Positions 15,150 through 23,932 of a stretch of DNA of 26,575 nucleotides are shown in pieces. Location: contig JBAYOD010000015.1 of the NCBI GenBank assembly GCA_041678445.1, positions 1 to 26,575 of the forward strand, in the 5' to 3' direction. The notes under the pieces were generated by a model. The model made no database searches. It was not told where the DNA came from and was given only the letters and a program-made list of their open reading frames with translations. Positions within the stretch are counted from its first letter, which is position 1. Every line of letters starts with the position of its first letter. This DNA comes from Zeimonas sp041678445 (GTDB lineage Bacteria; Pseudomonadota; Gammaproteobacteria; Burkholderiales; Burkholderiaceae_E). A program made the translations under genes and the position numbers.

Positions 15150-17516
15150 TCAGCCGTTGCCCTGGCGCCGCTCGGCGCCGGCGACGATACCGGCAATGCT
15201 GCGCTCGACCGCGCCGCTGGCCGTCGCCCGCTGGGCCCGGCCGGCCGCAAACCAGCGGGCGAACTCGGCCCGGCGAACGGCCCGCGCAACGTCCGGGAAA
15301 CGGGTCAGGACGAACAGCCGGCGCGCCGGGTCGAGCCATGAAATCCGGAACGGACGGCGCACCCCATCGGCTTCGAGCACGTCGATGATGTCGCCGCGTT
15401 CCAGTTCGGCGAGCATGGCCGACACGGCCGGCGATACGGCGCCGTCGTCGATCACCGGCCGGATCGGGCGCATCGCCGGCGCAGCCGTCCGCACCATGCC
15501 GGGGCGCTCGTTCTTGGCCTGCTGGATCACCTCGGTGTGGGCCTTCAGCAAGGCATTCATGAACTGCTCCTCGTCGGCCGCTTCGAGGCCCACCAGGGCG
15601 AAGCCGCGTTTGAGCTCGCCGATCAGGCTGGGCAGCAGGGCGGCCAGCCGGGGCACCTCGTCGGAAGTCTTGGGCGCCACGCTCCACAGCAACTGATCGG
15701 CGCAGGCCAGCGCATCGGCCCAGCCCTGCTCACCGACATCGACACGGGTGGCGGCGAGCACACGGCTCCAGTGCTGTTCGAGGAAATCACCCAGAAAGGG
15801 TGCCACGCCGCCGGCGGTGCGGGCCAGCATCTCGGCACGCGCCTGCTCCTGGGCCACGGCCAGGGCTTCAAGGCGCTGCAGCTGCTGGCCCAGCGCGGAG
15901 TCGCGCTCCTCACGCCGCTTTGCTTCGGCGGCCAGCAGCAGGTCGAGCCGCGCGGCGGCATCATCGAAAACGGACAGCTCGTTGTCGAAGCTCACCAGCA
16001 GCCAGTCGACCAGTTCGGCCAGCCCGATGACCAGGGGCGCTTCCGGCCCGACATCGACGTCCGGATCACTGCTGGCTCGGCAAACCGCTTCGAGCAAGCG
16101 GCGCATCGGGTGTTCACGGCGGGCGAAGAAACTGCGATCGAGCAGCGCCGTCTTGACAGCAACCACCTGCAGCCGCAGCAGTTGCTGCTTGACCGGGTCG
16201 GACAAGCGACGGTCGGCGTAGAGCTGATCGAACAGCTGGGCCACCATTTCGATGGTCAGCTGGTCGAGCGGCGAACCGTTGATGCGCCCCTGTTCGAGCA
16301 GTTCGCTGGCGCCATGCACCAGGCCGACCGACTGGATCGCATGCAAGGCCTGCATCAGTTCGGGCGGCGCAGCCGGCGCTGCGGCCACCGCCGCCCCGTA
16401 GCGGCCGGGATCGGCAAGCATGCGAACGACGGCCTGCCGGGTCTGCGGCGACCCCTGGGCCAGCGAAGCGATCAGCCCGCTGGCCGAGCCGGCTGCGGCA
16501 GCACCCGACGCTGCAAGCTGGCCCGGTGCGGGCTCACCGCCGCCGAACGTGCCGCCGCCGGCCTGGCCCGGGGCCGCGCCGGCCTGGCCACCCGACCCTG
16601 CGGTCGTCCCGTGGCCACCGACACCAGCGCCTCCCCCGGAACCGGAGCCGAAACCGCCCGGACCACCCGAACCGCCATGACCCTGACCGCCCGCACCGTG
16701 GCCACCCTGGCCGGCACCGGCCTGACCGCCTTGCGGCCCCGCACCAGCGGCCCGACCGCTGCGCGCCGGAAAGGCCCCGCCGAAACCCGGTGACACCGGC
16801 GCCGGGTCCTGCGCAGCAACGATCCGCGGCCGGATCCGGGGCAGCACGTGTTCGGTGCGCAGGCGCTCGTTGACCGAAGCGTAGATCGCGCCGAGATTCG
16901 ACGAAACGTAGGGCTCCAGCGCGTCGAGCAGCGCATCGCGGACCCCTGGCTCGGCCTCGAGCTGGACCAGCGTGCGCCGCAGGGCTTCGAAGACCGCTTC
17001 GGGTGCGGCCGGATGCCGGGCCTCGTCGAACCATTCGCCGGCCGCCAGCACGCCCAGCCGGGCGCGCACGCCCAGCACTTCGTCCGGGTCGAGCTTGCTG
17101 CGGGCACGCTGGACAATCCGGTCGATCGCGATCCGTTCCTCGATGACGCTGTCGTCGACCAGGGCCAGTCCGCCGGACAGCGACTGCGCGCCCTCGTCGG
17201 TCTCGCCGTGGGAACGGCGCACGAAGACGTCGGCAAAGAACTCCCGGAAACTCGACCGGATCTCACTCTGGCGGGCTCTGACCAGTGACACCGCATCGAG
17301 CAGCCCCTGCTGGATCTCGGGATTCCAGCTGCGCAGCGCCAGCGCGGTCAACTCGTCGCCAACCTTCGTCAGGGCCTGCGCAATCGCGTCGGACAACCGG
17401 GCGATGACCAGTTGCTGACATTCTTGCAAGAGTTCGGTGCGCCGCGCCGGATCGATGGGCGCTTCGGCGTCACGCTCGTCGTTCGCGGCCTGACCGCCAG
17501 CTTGCGCCACGGGCAT
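15150..17516 (-). CDS. DUF1631 family protein with glycine-rich linker
   Basis: This 788-residue, probably cytoplasmic protein has the DUF1631 layout. There is a helical N-terminal domain (about 20-235), a low-complexity Gly/Gln/Ala segment (about 243-330), a long helical domain with LMQALHAIQSVG, VVAVKTALLDRSFFARREHPMRRLLEAVC and DELSVFDDAA-like helices (345-690), and a small beta-rich C-terminal domain with GDIIDVLEADGVRRPFRISWLDPARRLFVLTRFPD (about 700-760). Some databases call members thymidine phosphorylase, which the sequence does not support. The function is unknown to me; betaproteobacterial members are common single genes. A perfect 8-bp inverted repeat lies just before the ATG, with no clear ribosome binding site. 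Confidence 0.88.
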   Translation of the reverse strand: MPVAQAGGQAANDERDAEAPIDPARRTELLQECQQLVIARLSDAIAQALTKVGDELTALALRSWNPEIQQGLLDAVSLVRARQSEIRSSFREFFADVFVRRSHGETDEGAQSLSGGLALVDDSVIEERIAIDRIVQRARSKLDPDEVLGVRARLGVLAAGEWFDEARHPAAPEAVFEALRRTLVQLEAEPGVRDALLDALEPYVSSNLGAIYASVNERLRTEHVLPRIRPRIVAAQDPAPVSPGFGGAFPARSGRAAGAGPQGGQAGAGQGGHGAGGQGHGGSGGPGGFGSGSGGGAGVGGHGTTAGSGGQAGAAPGQAGGGTFGGGEPAPGQLAASGAAAAGSASGLIASLAQGSPQTRQAVVRMLADPGRYGAAVAAAPAAPPELMQALHAIQSVGLVHGASELLEQGRINGSPLDQLTIEMVAQLFDQLYADRRLSDPVKQQLLRLQVVAVKTALLDRSFFARREHPMRRLLEAVCRASSDPDVDVGPEAPLVIGLAELVDWLLVSFDNELSVFDDAAARLDLLLAAEAKRREERDSALGQQLQRLEALAVAQEQARAEMLARTAGGVAPFLGDFLEQHWSRVLAATRVDVGEQGWADALACADQLLWSVAPKTSDEVPRLAALLPSLIGELKRGFALVGLEAADEEQFMNALLKAHTEVIQQAKNERPGMVRTAAPAMRPIRPVIDDGAVSPAVSAMLAELERGDIIDVLEADGVRRPFRISWLDPARRLFVLTRFPDVARAVRRAEFARWFAAGRAQRATASGAVERSIAGIVAGAERRQGNG

Positions 17517-17528
17517 GAGAGGGGTTTC

Positions 17529-17555
17529 TAGGGTCGAGAATGGACCCCGACCCTA
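17529..17555. promoter_or_regulatory. Inverted repeat upstream of the DUF1631 gene
   Basis: TAGGGTCG (17529-17536) and CGACCCTA (17548-17555) are perfect 8-bp arms around an 11-bp spacer, ending 13 bp before the DUF1631 start codon. It could be an operator or a leader hairpin. No T-run is present, so it is not a typical terminator of the upstream maeB gene. Confidence 0.4.
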
Positions 17556-17593
17556 AACGCGCGCCCGCGCAGGCGTCAACTGCCGGACCGCCG

Positions 17594-17613
17594 GACGGCG
17601 GCCGGCGGCCGTC
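17594..17613 (-). terminator. GC-rich hairpin after maeB
   Basis: GACGGC (17594-17599) and GCCGTC (17608-17613) form a strong GC stem with a self-complementary loop, about 35 nt past the maeB stop codon. No T-tract follows, so termination here is only a possibility. Confidence 0.25.
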
Positions 17614-17647
17614 GCACGCGGGAGGCTGCAGGCCCGCCGACGGCCGG

Positions 17648-19933
17648 TCAGCCGCGGGCGCTGGCGTCGACCACCGCCCAGGCCGTCATGTTGACGATCC
17701 GCCGGACGGTCGCCGAGGCCGTCAGGATATGCACCGGGCGGGCCGCCCCGAGCAGCACCGGACCGATCGCCACATTGTGGCCGGCCGCGGTCTTGAGCAG
17801 GTTGTAGGCAATGTTGGCGGCATCGATGCCCGGCAGCACCAGCAGGTTGGCTTCGCCCGACAAGGTCGAGCGGGGCATGATGCGGCTGCGCAGCTCACTG
17901 TCCAGGGCCGTGTCGCCGTGCATCTCGCCATCGACCTCGAGGTCGGGGGCGCGCTCGCGCAGCAGCGCCAGCGCCTCGCGCATCTTCAGCGCGCTGGGCT
18001 GGTTCGAGGTGCCGAAGTTCGAGTGCGAGAGCAGCGCCACCTTGGGCTTGATACCGAAACGCAACAGTTCGTCGGCCGCCAGATGGGCGATCTCGGCCAG
18101 TTCGGCCGCGCTGGGGTCGACGTTCACATGCGTGTCGACCAGGGTGACCTGCCGGTTCGGCAGCATCAGCGTGTTCATCGCCGCATAGACGCTGGCGCCG
18201 GGCCGCCGGCCGATCACCTGGTCGATGTAGTGCAGGTGCAGCGAATAGTTGCCGAAGGCGCCACAGATCATGCCGTCGGCGTCGCCCATCTGGATCATCA
18301 TCGCGCCGATCAGCGTCAGGCGGCGGCGCATCTCGATCTGGGCAAACTGCTCGGTGACGCCCTTGCGGTCGGTCAGCCGGTGGTACTCGCGCCAGTAGCG
18401 GGCATAGCGCTCATCCCAGTCGGGGTTGACGATCTCGAAGTCGACCCCCGGCCGGATCCTCAGGCCGTAGCGCTGCAGCCTCTGCTCGATGATCGCCGGC
18501 CGGCCGACCAGCAGCGGCTGCGCGAGATTCTCGTCGACGACCACCTGGACGGCCCGGAGCACGCGCTCGTCCTCGCCCTCGGCGTAGACGATCCGCTGGT
18601 TGGGTTCGCGCCGGGCGCTCGCGAAGATCGGCTTCATGAAGTTGCCCGAGTGGTAGACGAACTGCTCGAGCTGGGACCGGTAGGCGTCGAAGTCGGTGAT
18701 CGGGCGGGTCGCCACGCCACTGTCCATCGCGGCGCGGGCAACCGCGGACGCGATCCTGACGATCAGGCGCGGATCGAAGGGCTTGGGGATCAGGTACTCG
18801 GGCCCGAAGGCGCCGACCGTTCCATAAGCGGCCGTGACCACCTCGCTGGACTCGGCGCGGGCCAGGCCGGCCACTGCGTGCACCGCGGCCACCTCCATCG
18901 CCCGGGTGATCGAGGTGGCGCCGACGTCGAGCGCGCCGCGGAAGATGAACGGAAAGCACAGGACGTTGTTGACCTGGTTCGGATAATCGGTGCGCCCGGT
19001 CGCGATCACGGCATCGTCGCGCACCGCCTGGACGTCCTCGGGCAGGATCTCCGGATTCGGGTTGGCCAGCGCGAACACCAGCGGGCGCGGCGCCATCCGG
19101 GCAACCATTTCCTGCTTGAGCACACCGCCGGCCGACAGGCCCAGGAACACGTCGGCACCGTCGATGATCTCGCCCAGCGTGCGCTGCGCGGTCTTCTGCG
19201 CGAACGCCTCCTTGGCCGGGTCCATCAACTCGGTGCGGCCTTCGTAGACCACGCCGGCAATGTCGGCCACCCAGATGTTCTCGCGCTTCAGGCCCAGTTC
19301 GACGAGCAGTTGCAGGCAGGCCAGCGCCGCCGCGCCGGCGCCGCTGCAGACCAGGCGGACGTCTTCGATCCGCTTGCCGACGACCTCCAGCCCGTTGAGC
19401 AGCGCCGCTCCCACGACGATCGCCGTGCCGTGCTGGTCGTCATGAAAGACCGGAATCCGCAGCCGCTCGCGCAGCTTGCGCTCGACGACGAAGCAGTCGG
19501 GGGCCTTGATGTCCTCCAGATTGATCGCGCCGAAGGTCGGCTCGAGCGCGGCAATCAGCTCGACCAGGCGATCGGGATCGTCCTCGGCCAGTTCGAGGTC
19601 GAAGACGTCGATGCCGGCGAACTTCTTGAACAGAACCGCCTTGCCTTCCATCACCGGCTTGGAAGCCAGCGGCCCGATGTTGCCCAGCCCGAGCACGGCC
19701 GTGCCGTTGGTCACCACGCCGACCAGATTGCCGCGGCTGGTGTAGCGGAAGACGTTGGCCGGATCGGCGACGATCTCGTGGCAGGCGGCCGCAACACCGG
19801 GCGAATAGGCGAGCGCCAGATCGCGCTGGCTGACCAGCTGCTTGGTCGGGGTGACCGACAGTTTTCCAGGGCGGCCGTGCTCGTGGTATTCGAGGGCGGC
19901 TTTCTTCAGGGCGGGATCCATCGGAGTGGTCAT
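17648..19933 (-). CDS. maeB: NADP-dependent malic enzyme, MaeB type with phosphotransacetylase-like domain
   Basis: This 761-residue, two-domain protein decarboxylates malate to pyruvate with NADP reduction. The malic domain (1-420) shows LAYSPGVAAAC with Tyr43, GNIGPLASKPVMEGKAVLFKKFAGID with Lys98, NLEDIKAPDCF (metal-binding Glu140/Asp141), FHDDQHGTAIVV and the Rossmann GAGAAA. The C-terminal third (about 430-761) resembles phosphate acetyltransferase and is usually regulatory (acetyl-CoA sensing) in MaeB. The ATG at 19933 is chosen to match family N-termini (MDPALKKAALEYH); four residues later a second ATG is possible. Neither has a strong ribosome binding site. It lies 63 nt downstream of the FAD/Fe-S oxidoreductase, perhaps in the same unit. 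Confidence 0.94.
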   Translation of the reverse strand: MTTPMDPALKKAALEYHEHGRPGKLSVTPTKQLVSQRDLALAYSPGVAAACHEIVADPANVFRYTSRGNLVGVVTNGTAVLGLGNIGPLASKPVMEGKAVLFKKFAGIDVFDLELAEDDPDRLVELIAALEPTFGAINLEDIKAPDCFVVERKLRERLRIPVFHDDQHGTAIVVGAALLNGLEVVGKRIEDVRLVCSGAGAAALACLQLLVELGLKRENIWVADIAGVVYEGRTELMDPAKEAFAQKTAQRTLGEIIDGADVFLGLSAGGVLKQEMVARMAPRPLVFALANPNPEILPEDVQAVRDDAVIATGRTDYPNQVNNVLCFPFIFRGALDVGATSITRAMEVAAVHAVAGLARAESSEVVTAAYGTVGAFGPEYLIPKPFDPRLIVRIASAVARAAMDSGVATRPITDFDAYRSQLEQFVYHSGNFMKPIFASARREPNQRIVYAEGEDERVLRAVQVVVDENLAQPLLVGRPAIIEQRLQRYGLRIRPGVDFEIVNPDWDERYARYWREYHRLTDRKGVTEQFAQIEMRRRLTLIGAMMIQMGDADGMICGAFGNYSLHLHYIDQVIGRRPGASVYAAMNTLMLPNRQVTLVDTHVNVDPSAAELAEIAHLAADELLRFGIKPKVALLSHSNFGTSNQPSALKMREALALLRERAPDLEVDGEMHGDTALDSELRSRIMPRSTLSGEANLLVLPGIDAANIAYNLLKTAAGHNVAIGPVLLGAARPVHILTASATVRRIVNMTAWAVVDASARG

Positions 19934-19996
19934 CCGGAGAGCGGGTTGAGCGCGCAACGCGGGGCAGACAGCATACCCCGCCGGGGCCTGTTCACA

Positions 19997-22900
19997 CTAC
20001 GCCAGCGCGCGCGCCAGTACGACGGCAACGTGCACGGCCTGGCGCTGCGCGCCGTCGGCAATCTGGTGCCGGCAACTGGTGCCGTCGGCAACCACCAGCA
20101 CCCCGTCACCGGCCTCGCGCACCGCCGGCAGCAGCGACAGCTCGCCCATCTTCATCGAGACCTCGTAGTGCTCGGCCTCGAAGCCGAAGGCGCCGGCCAT
20201 GCCGCAGCAGCTCGATTCGACGGTCTGGACCGTGAGCTCGGGGATCAGTCCGAGCACGGTCTCGACCGGACGCATCGCATCGAAGGCCTTCTGGTGGCAA
20301 TGGCCGTGCAGCAGCGCGCGCCGCTCGGGCAAGGCCTTCAACGGCAGCGACAAGCGGCCCGCCCCATGCTCGCGGGCCAGGAACTCCTCGAACAGCAGCG
20401 CCTGACCGGCCAGCCGGCGAGCAGCCTCGCCCAGCCCCATGACGAGGAATTCGTCGCGCATCGTCAGCAGGCATGAGGGCTCGAGCCCGACCACCGGCAC
20501 GCCGCGCTCGATGAAGGGCGCCAGCGCCGTCAGCGTGCGCTGCGCCTCGGCGCGCGCCTCGTCGACCAGGCCGGCGGCCAGGAAACTGCGTCCGCAGCAA
20601 AGCGGCCGCGACGGTTCGGCCCCGGCCGCCGCCCGCGCCACGTGCACGCGGTAGCCCGCCGCCCGCAGCACCTTGTGGGCGGCGCGCAGATTGTCCGGTT
20701 CGAACCAGTTGTCGAAGGTGTCGGCCCACAGCACCACTTCGCCGGCAACCGGGGCGCCGGAGTCCTGCGCCGCGGCATCGAGCCCGCGGTCGTCGGTGAA
20801 CGGGTCGCCGCGCCAGCGCGGCAGGCTGCGCCGGGCCGACAGCCCCAGCAGTTTCTCCGACAGTGCCGCCGCACCGGGCAGTACGTCGCGCAGATTGAGC
20901 AGGCCGCGCAGCCGCGAGGCCCAGCGTGCGTAGCGCGGCAGATAAGCAATCAGCCGGTCCTTCAGCCGCAGGCCGTGCCGCCGGGTCCAGTGGTGCTGGA
21001 ACTCGATCTTCATCCGCGCCATGTCGACGCCGGTGGGGCAGTCGCGCTTGCAGCCCTTGCAGCCCACGCACAGATCCATCGCCTCGCGCATCGCCGGCGA
21101 AGTCAGCGCATCAGGGCCGAGCAACCCCGACAGGGCCAGCCGCAAGGTGTTCGCGCGCCCGCGCGTCAGATGCTGCTCGTTTTGCGTCACCCGCCAGCTC
21201 GGACACATGGTGCCGGCGTCGAACTTGCGGCAATGCCCGTTGTTGTTGCACATCTCGACGGCCTTCGCGAAGCCTCTGGCCGGATCGGCGCCCGAGCCCG
21301 GCGCCCCGACCTGCTCGGTGACCGGATCGGCGACCACGTCCCAGGCCGACCAGTCGAGCGCGGTGTCCAGCGGCAGCGCGGTGTGCCCCGGCGGGTAGCG
21401 GAACAGGCGGCTGTCGTCCATCTTCGTCGAGCGCACGATCTTGCCCGGATTCATCAGGCCGGCCGGATCGAACAGGTCCTTGACCTCCTCGAAGGCGCGG
21501 GTCAGCCGCTCGCCGAACTGCCAGGCGACCCATTCGCTGCGCACCAGACCGTCGCCGTGCTCGCCGGAAAACGCGCCCTTGTACTCACGGACCATGGCCG
21601 CCGCCTCTTCGGCGATCGCGCGCATCCTGGCGGCGCCATCGCGCCGCATGTCGAGGATGGGCCGCACGTGCAGGGTGCCGACCGAGGCGTGCGCATACCA
21701 GGTGCCGCGCGTGCCGTGCCGGGCGAAGACTTCGGTGAGCCGGCTGGTGTACTCGCCCAGGTGTTCGAGCGGCACGGCGCAGTCTTCGATGAACGACACC
21801 GGCTTGCCGTCGCCGCGCAGCGACATCATGATGTTCAGGCCCGCCTTGCGGACATCCCACAGCGCCTTCTGCGCCTTCTCGTCGGGCATCTCGACGACCG
21901 CGCCCGGCAATCCGAGGTCGGCCACCAGTTCGACCAGCTGCGCGAGCCGGCCCAGCAGCGGCGCCCGCTCCTCGCCGGCGAACTCGACCAGCAGGATCGC
22001 CTCGGGCAGCTTGCCGTCACGCTCGATCAGCGCGCGGTCGATCGTCGGCCGGAACACCGGATTGGCCCGCGACAGCTCGATCATCGTGCGGTCGACCAGT
22101 TCGACGGCGGTCGGTCCGAGCTTGACGATGTGCTGGGCACTGTCCATCGCCGCCCGGAAAGTCGGGAAGTTGACGACGCCGAGCACCTTCGCCCTGGGCA
22201 GCGGCGAGAGCGCGAGTGTCAGACGCTTGAAACAGGCGAGCGTGCCTTCGGAGCCGACCAGCAGATGGGCCAGGTTCACCGAGCCGTCGGGCGTGTAGGG
22301 CCGCTCGGACTGCGGATGAAAGACGTCGAGGTTGTAGCCGCCGACCCGCCGCATCACCTTGGGCCAGACCCGTTCGATCTCGTCGCGCTCGCGGGCTGCA
22401 ATCGAGAACAAGCGGGACGCCAGCTCGCCGCCCCGGCCCGTGCTCATCGGCCGCCGGTCATTGATTCCGAAAGGCCCGAAGCGCTCGACGGTTCCGTCGG
22501 AGAGGATCGCCTCGATGGCGCGCACGTTGTGCACCATGTTGCCGTAGGCGATCGAACGCGAACCGCAGGAGTTGTTGCCTGCCATGCCACCGATCGTGGC
22601 CTGGGCCGAGGTCGAGACGTCGACCGGAAACCACAGACCGTGCGGCTTCAGCCAGGCGTTCAGGTGATCGAGCACGATCCCGGGCTGCACCTCGACGCTG
22701 CGGGCCTCGGCGTCGAAGGAAATCACCTCGTTCAGATGCCGGCTGTTGTCGATGACCAGGGCCTCGCCGACCGTCTGGCCGCACTGGCTGGTGCCGGCGC
22801 CGCGGGGCAGGATCGGCACCTTCATCTCGCGCGCGAGGTCGATGGCGGCGATGACGTCGGTCTCGTCGGCCGGCACCACGACGCCGACCGGGTCGACCTG

Positions 22901-23047
22901 GTAGATCGATGCATCGGTGGCGTAGCGCCCGCGCGAGGCGGCGTCGAACAGGACCTGGCCGCGCAGCACACGGCGCAGGCGCTGGGCAAGGCGGCTGTTC
23001 TCGGGCGAGGCGGCGCGCAGCACCCGGTTGGCGATCGGAGCGTTCAT
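19997..23047 (-). CDS. Single-chain FAD-linked and Fe-S 2-hydroxyacid dehydrogenase (GlcD plus GlcF-like)
   Basis: This 1016-residue protein combines a flavoprotein and an iron-sulphur protein. Residues 50-280 are a PCMH-type FAD-binding domain (PILPRGAGTSQCGQTVG, GGMAGNNSCGSRSIAYGN, LLVGSEGTLACFK). Residues 290-540 are the FAD-linked oxidase C-terminal domain, with GAFSGEHGDGLVRSEW. Cysteine clusters CNNNGHC-x8-C (600-615) and CVGCKGCKRDCP (660-671) should hold 4Fe-4S centres. Two CCG-type domains follow, with LCCGRSF, HGHCHQKAF and SSCCGMAGAFG. It probably oxidises glycolate, D-lactate or D-2-hydroxyglutarate at the inner membrane and passes electrons to quinone; the substrate is not fixed by motifs. 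Its start overlaps the GntR stop (ATGA). The aminotransferase neighbour favours glycolate. Confidence 0.9.
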   Translation of the reverse strand: MNAPIANRVLRAASPENSRLAQRLRRVLRGQVLFDAASRGRYATDASIYQVDPVGVVVPADETDVIAAIDLAREMKVPILPRGAGTSQCGQTVGEALVIDNSRHLNEVISFDAEARSVEVQPGIVLDHLNAWLKPHGLWFPVDVSTSAQATIGGMAGNNSCGSRSIAYGNMVHNVRAIEAILSDGTVERFGPFGINDRRPMSTGRGGELASRLFSIAARERDEIERVWPKVMRRVGGYNLDVFHPQSERPYTPDGSVNLAHLLVGSEGTLACFKRLTLALSPLPRAKVLGVVNFPTFRAAMDSAQHIVKLGPTAVELVDRTMIELSRANPVFRPTIDRALIERDGKLPEAILLVEFAGEERAPLLGRLAQLVELVADLGLPGAVVEMPDEKAQKALWDVRKAGLNIMMSLRGDGKPVSFIEDCAVPLEHLGEYTSRLTEVFARHGTRGTWYAHASVGTLHVRPILDMRRDGAARMRAIAEEAAAMVREYKGAFSGEHGDGLVRSEWVAWQFGERLTRAFEEVKDLFDPAGLMNPGKIVRSTKMDDSRLFRYPPGHTALPLDTALDWSAWDVVADPVTEQVGAPGSGADPARGFAKAVEMCNNNGHCRKFDAGTMCPSWRVTQNEQHLTRGRANTLRLALSGLLGPDALTSPAMREAMDLCVGCKGCKRDCPTGVDMARMKIEFQHHWTRRHGLRLKDRLIAYLPRYARWASRLRGLLNLRDVLPGAAALSEKLLGLSARRSLPRWRGDPFTDDRGLDAAAQDSGAPVAGEVVLWADTFDNWFEPDNLRAAHKVLRAAGYRVHVARAAAGAEPSRPLCCGRSFLAAGLVDEARAEAQRTLTALAPFIERGVPVVGLEPSCLLTMRDEFLVMGLGEAARRLAGQALLFEEFLAREHGAGRLSLPLKALPERRALLHGHCHQKAFDAMRPVETVLGLIPELTVQTVESSCCGMAGAFGFEAEHYEVSMKMGELSLLPAVREAGDGVLVVADGTSCRHQIADGAQRQAVHVAVVLARALA

Positions 23048-23733
23048 AGGGAGTCTGTCTGGTTGAGCGGCCACTGTTCGAGCACCGCGTCACGCTTGTT
23101 GCGCAGATGGGTTTCGAGCACGTTCCGCAATGCAGGGCCGTCGCCGCTGGCCAGCGCCTCGAGCATCTGCTGATGCTCGAGCACGGCCTGATCCCATTTG
23201 GTGTGATTGAAGTTCGAGCGAAAGCGCAGGTTCTGGATTCGCGTGTTGATGCTGTCGTAGGTCTCGGCGAGCATGTCGTTGCGCGCACACCGGCTGATGG
23301 CCAGGTGAATGCGGCGGTTCAGATCGTAATAGCGCGGCAGGTCGCGGCGGGCGTGCGCCGCCAGCATCTCGAAGTGCAGCGCCCGGATCGCCGCCAGATC
23401 GGCCTCGGTGCGCCGCTCGGCGGCCAGCATCCCCGCCAGCCCCTCGAGTGCCCCCATCAACTCGAACAACTGCTCGACATCGGCCCGCGACGGGGCCGCC
23501 ACGCTGGCGCCACGATTCGGATTGAGTTCGACCAGGCGCTGCGCCGCCAGCACCTTGAACGCTTCGCGCAGCGGCGTGCGAGACACCCGCAGGCGCTCGC
23601 TCAGCACGCGCTCGTTCAGGCGAGCGCCGGGCGCGAGCGCCCCCTCGGTGATCATCAGCCGCAGGCGGTCGGCAACCTCCTCGTGCAGCGGGCGACGATC
23701 GATTTCGATGGACTGAATGACGGGATTTTGCAT
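23044..23733 (-). CDS. GntR family transcriptional regulator, FadR subfamily (FCD domain)
   Basis: This 229-residue regulator has a winged-helix domain (14-80: HEEVADRLRLMITEGALAPGARLNERVLSERLRVSRTPLREAFKVLAAQRLVEL). An all-helical FCD effector domain (about 85-215) follows, with likely metal or ligand residues Asn139, His143, His187 and His209. FCD regulators sense small organic acids. Its stop overlaps the start of the FAD/Fe-S dehydrogenase by 4 nt, so the two are co-expressed. A palindrome covers its own start codon (23727-23739), which suggests autorepression; a near-identical site lies before the divergent aminotransferase. Glycolate, glyoxylate or a related acid is a reasonable effector guess. 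There is no clear ribosome binding site. Confidence 0.92.
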   Translation of the reverse strand: MQNPVIQSIEIDRRPLHEEVADRLRLMITEGALAPGARLNERVLSERLRVSRTPLREAFKVLAAQRLVELNPNRGASVAAPSRADVEQLFELMGALEGLAGMLAAERRTEADLAAIRALHFEMLAAHARRDLPRYYDLNRRIHLAISRCARNDMLAETYDSINTRIQNLRFRSNFNHTKWDQAVLEHQQMLEALASGDGPALRNVLETHLRNKRDAVLEQWPLNQTDSL

Positions 23734-23739
23734 ACCAAA
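23727..23739. promoter_or_regulatory. Predicted GntR/FCD operator 1, over the regulator's start codon
   Basis: TTTGCATACCAAA is a near-palindrome (TTTG/CAAA arms) of the TTGNATACNAA kind bound by FadR-subfamily regulators. The GntR start codon (23731-23733) lies inside it. The flanking bases TTTTGCATAC and the AAAT and CGA that follow repeat at operator 2. Confidence 0.6.
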
Positions 23740-23798
23740 TGCGATTCGATTCCCGAGAACGCATCAGATCGTTCACAGGAGGCGGCTCGGGGAGTTGC

Positions 23799-23876
23799 TT
23801 TTCCGAACTTTTGCATACAAAATTCGAATAATCAAGGTTTTCCGACTGCTGTTTTTTCCGATCCCTGTTTTTCCGA
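23799..23876 (+). repeat. Four TTTTCCGA direct repeats in the aminotransferase leader
   Basis: TTTTCCGA occurs at 23799-23806, 23838-23845, 23854-23861 and 23869-23876; the last three start 16 and 15 bp apart. The segment is much more T-rich than its surroundings. It could be a binding array, a leader RNA element or a chance low-complexity tract. Confidence 0.5.
23809..23822. promoter_or_regulatory. Predicted GntR/FCD operator 2, before the aminotransferase gene
   Basis: TTTTGCATACAAAA has perfect TTTTG/CAAAA arms around CATA and matches the FadR-subfamily operator pattern. Its centre is about 82 bp from operator 1, close to eight helical turns, so both sites face the same side of the DNA. 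It probably controls the plus-strand aminotransferase gene. Confidence 0.65.
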
Positions 23877-23932
23877 CTCCGGTGACCCGCGGTTGCCAGC
23901 CACGGGTTCCGATCACTTCTCGCGAGGCTCCG

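Noticed and set aside
15150..17516. Annotation of the DUF1631 protein as thymidine phosphorylase
   Set aside because: None of the phosphorylase motifs is visible; the name is carried by database propagation.
17540..20476. Very long plus-strand open frame (978 codons) opposite maeB, and similar ones at 6470-8959, 20642-23173 and 9983-12130
   Set aside because: They are antisense to genes with intact family motifs. Their composition is His/Arg/Gly/Asp-rich without recognisable domains, as expected for shadow frames in GC-rich DNA.
23795..23932. TTG at 23795 behind AGGAGG (23777-23782), in frame with sgaA
   Set aside because: It would add about 46 residues of T-tract-encoded Phe/Pro/Arg sequence unlike any class V aminotransferase, and it would read through the predicted operator. 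A short leader peptide cannot be excluded.
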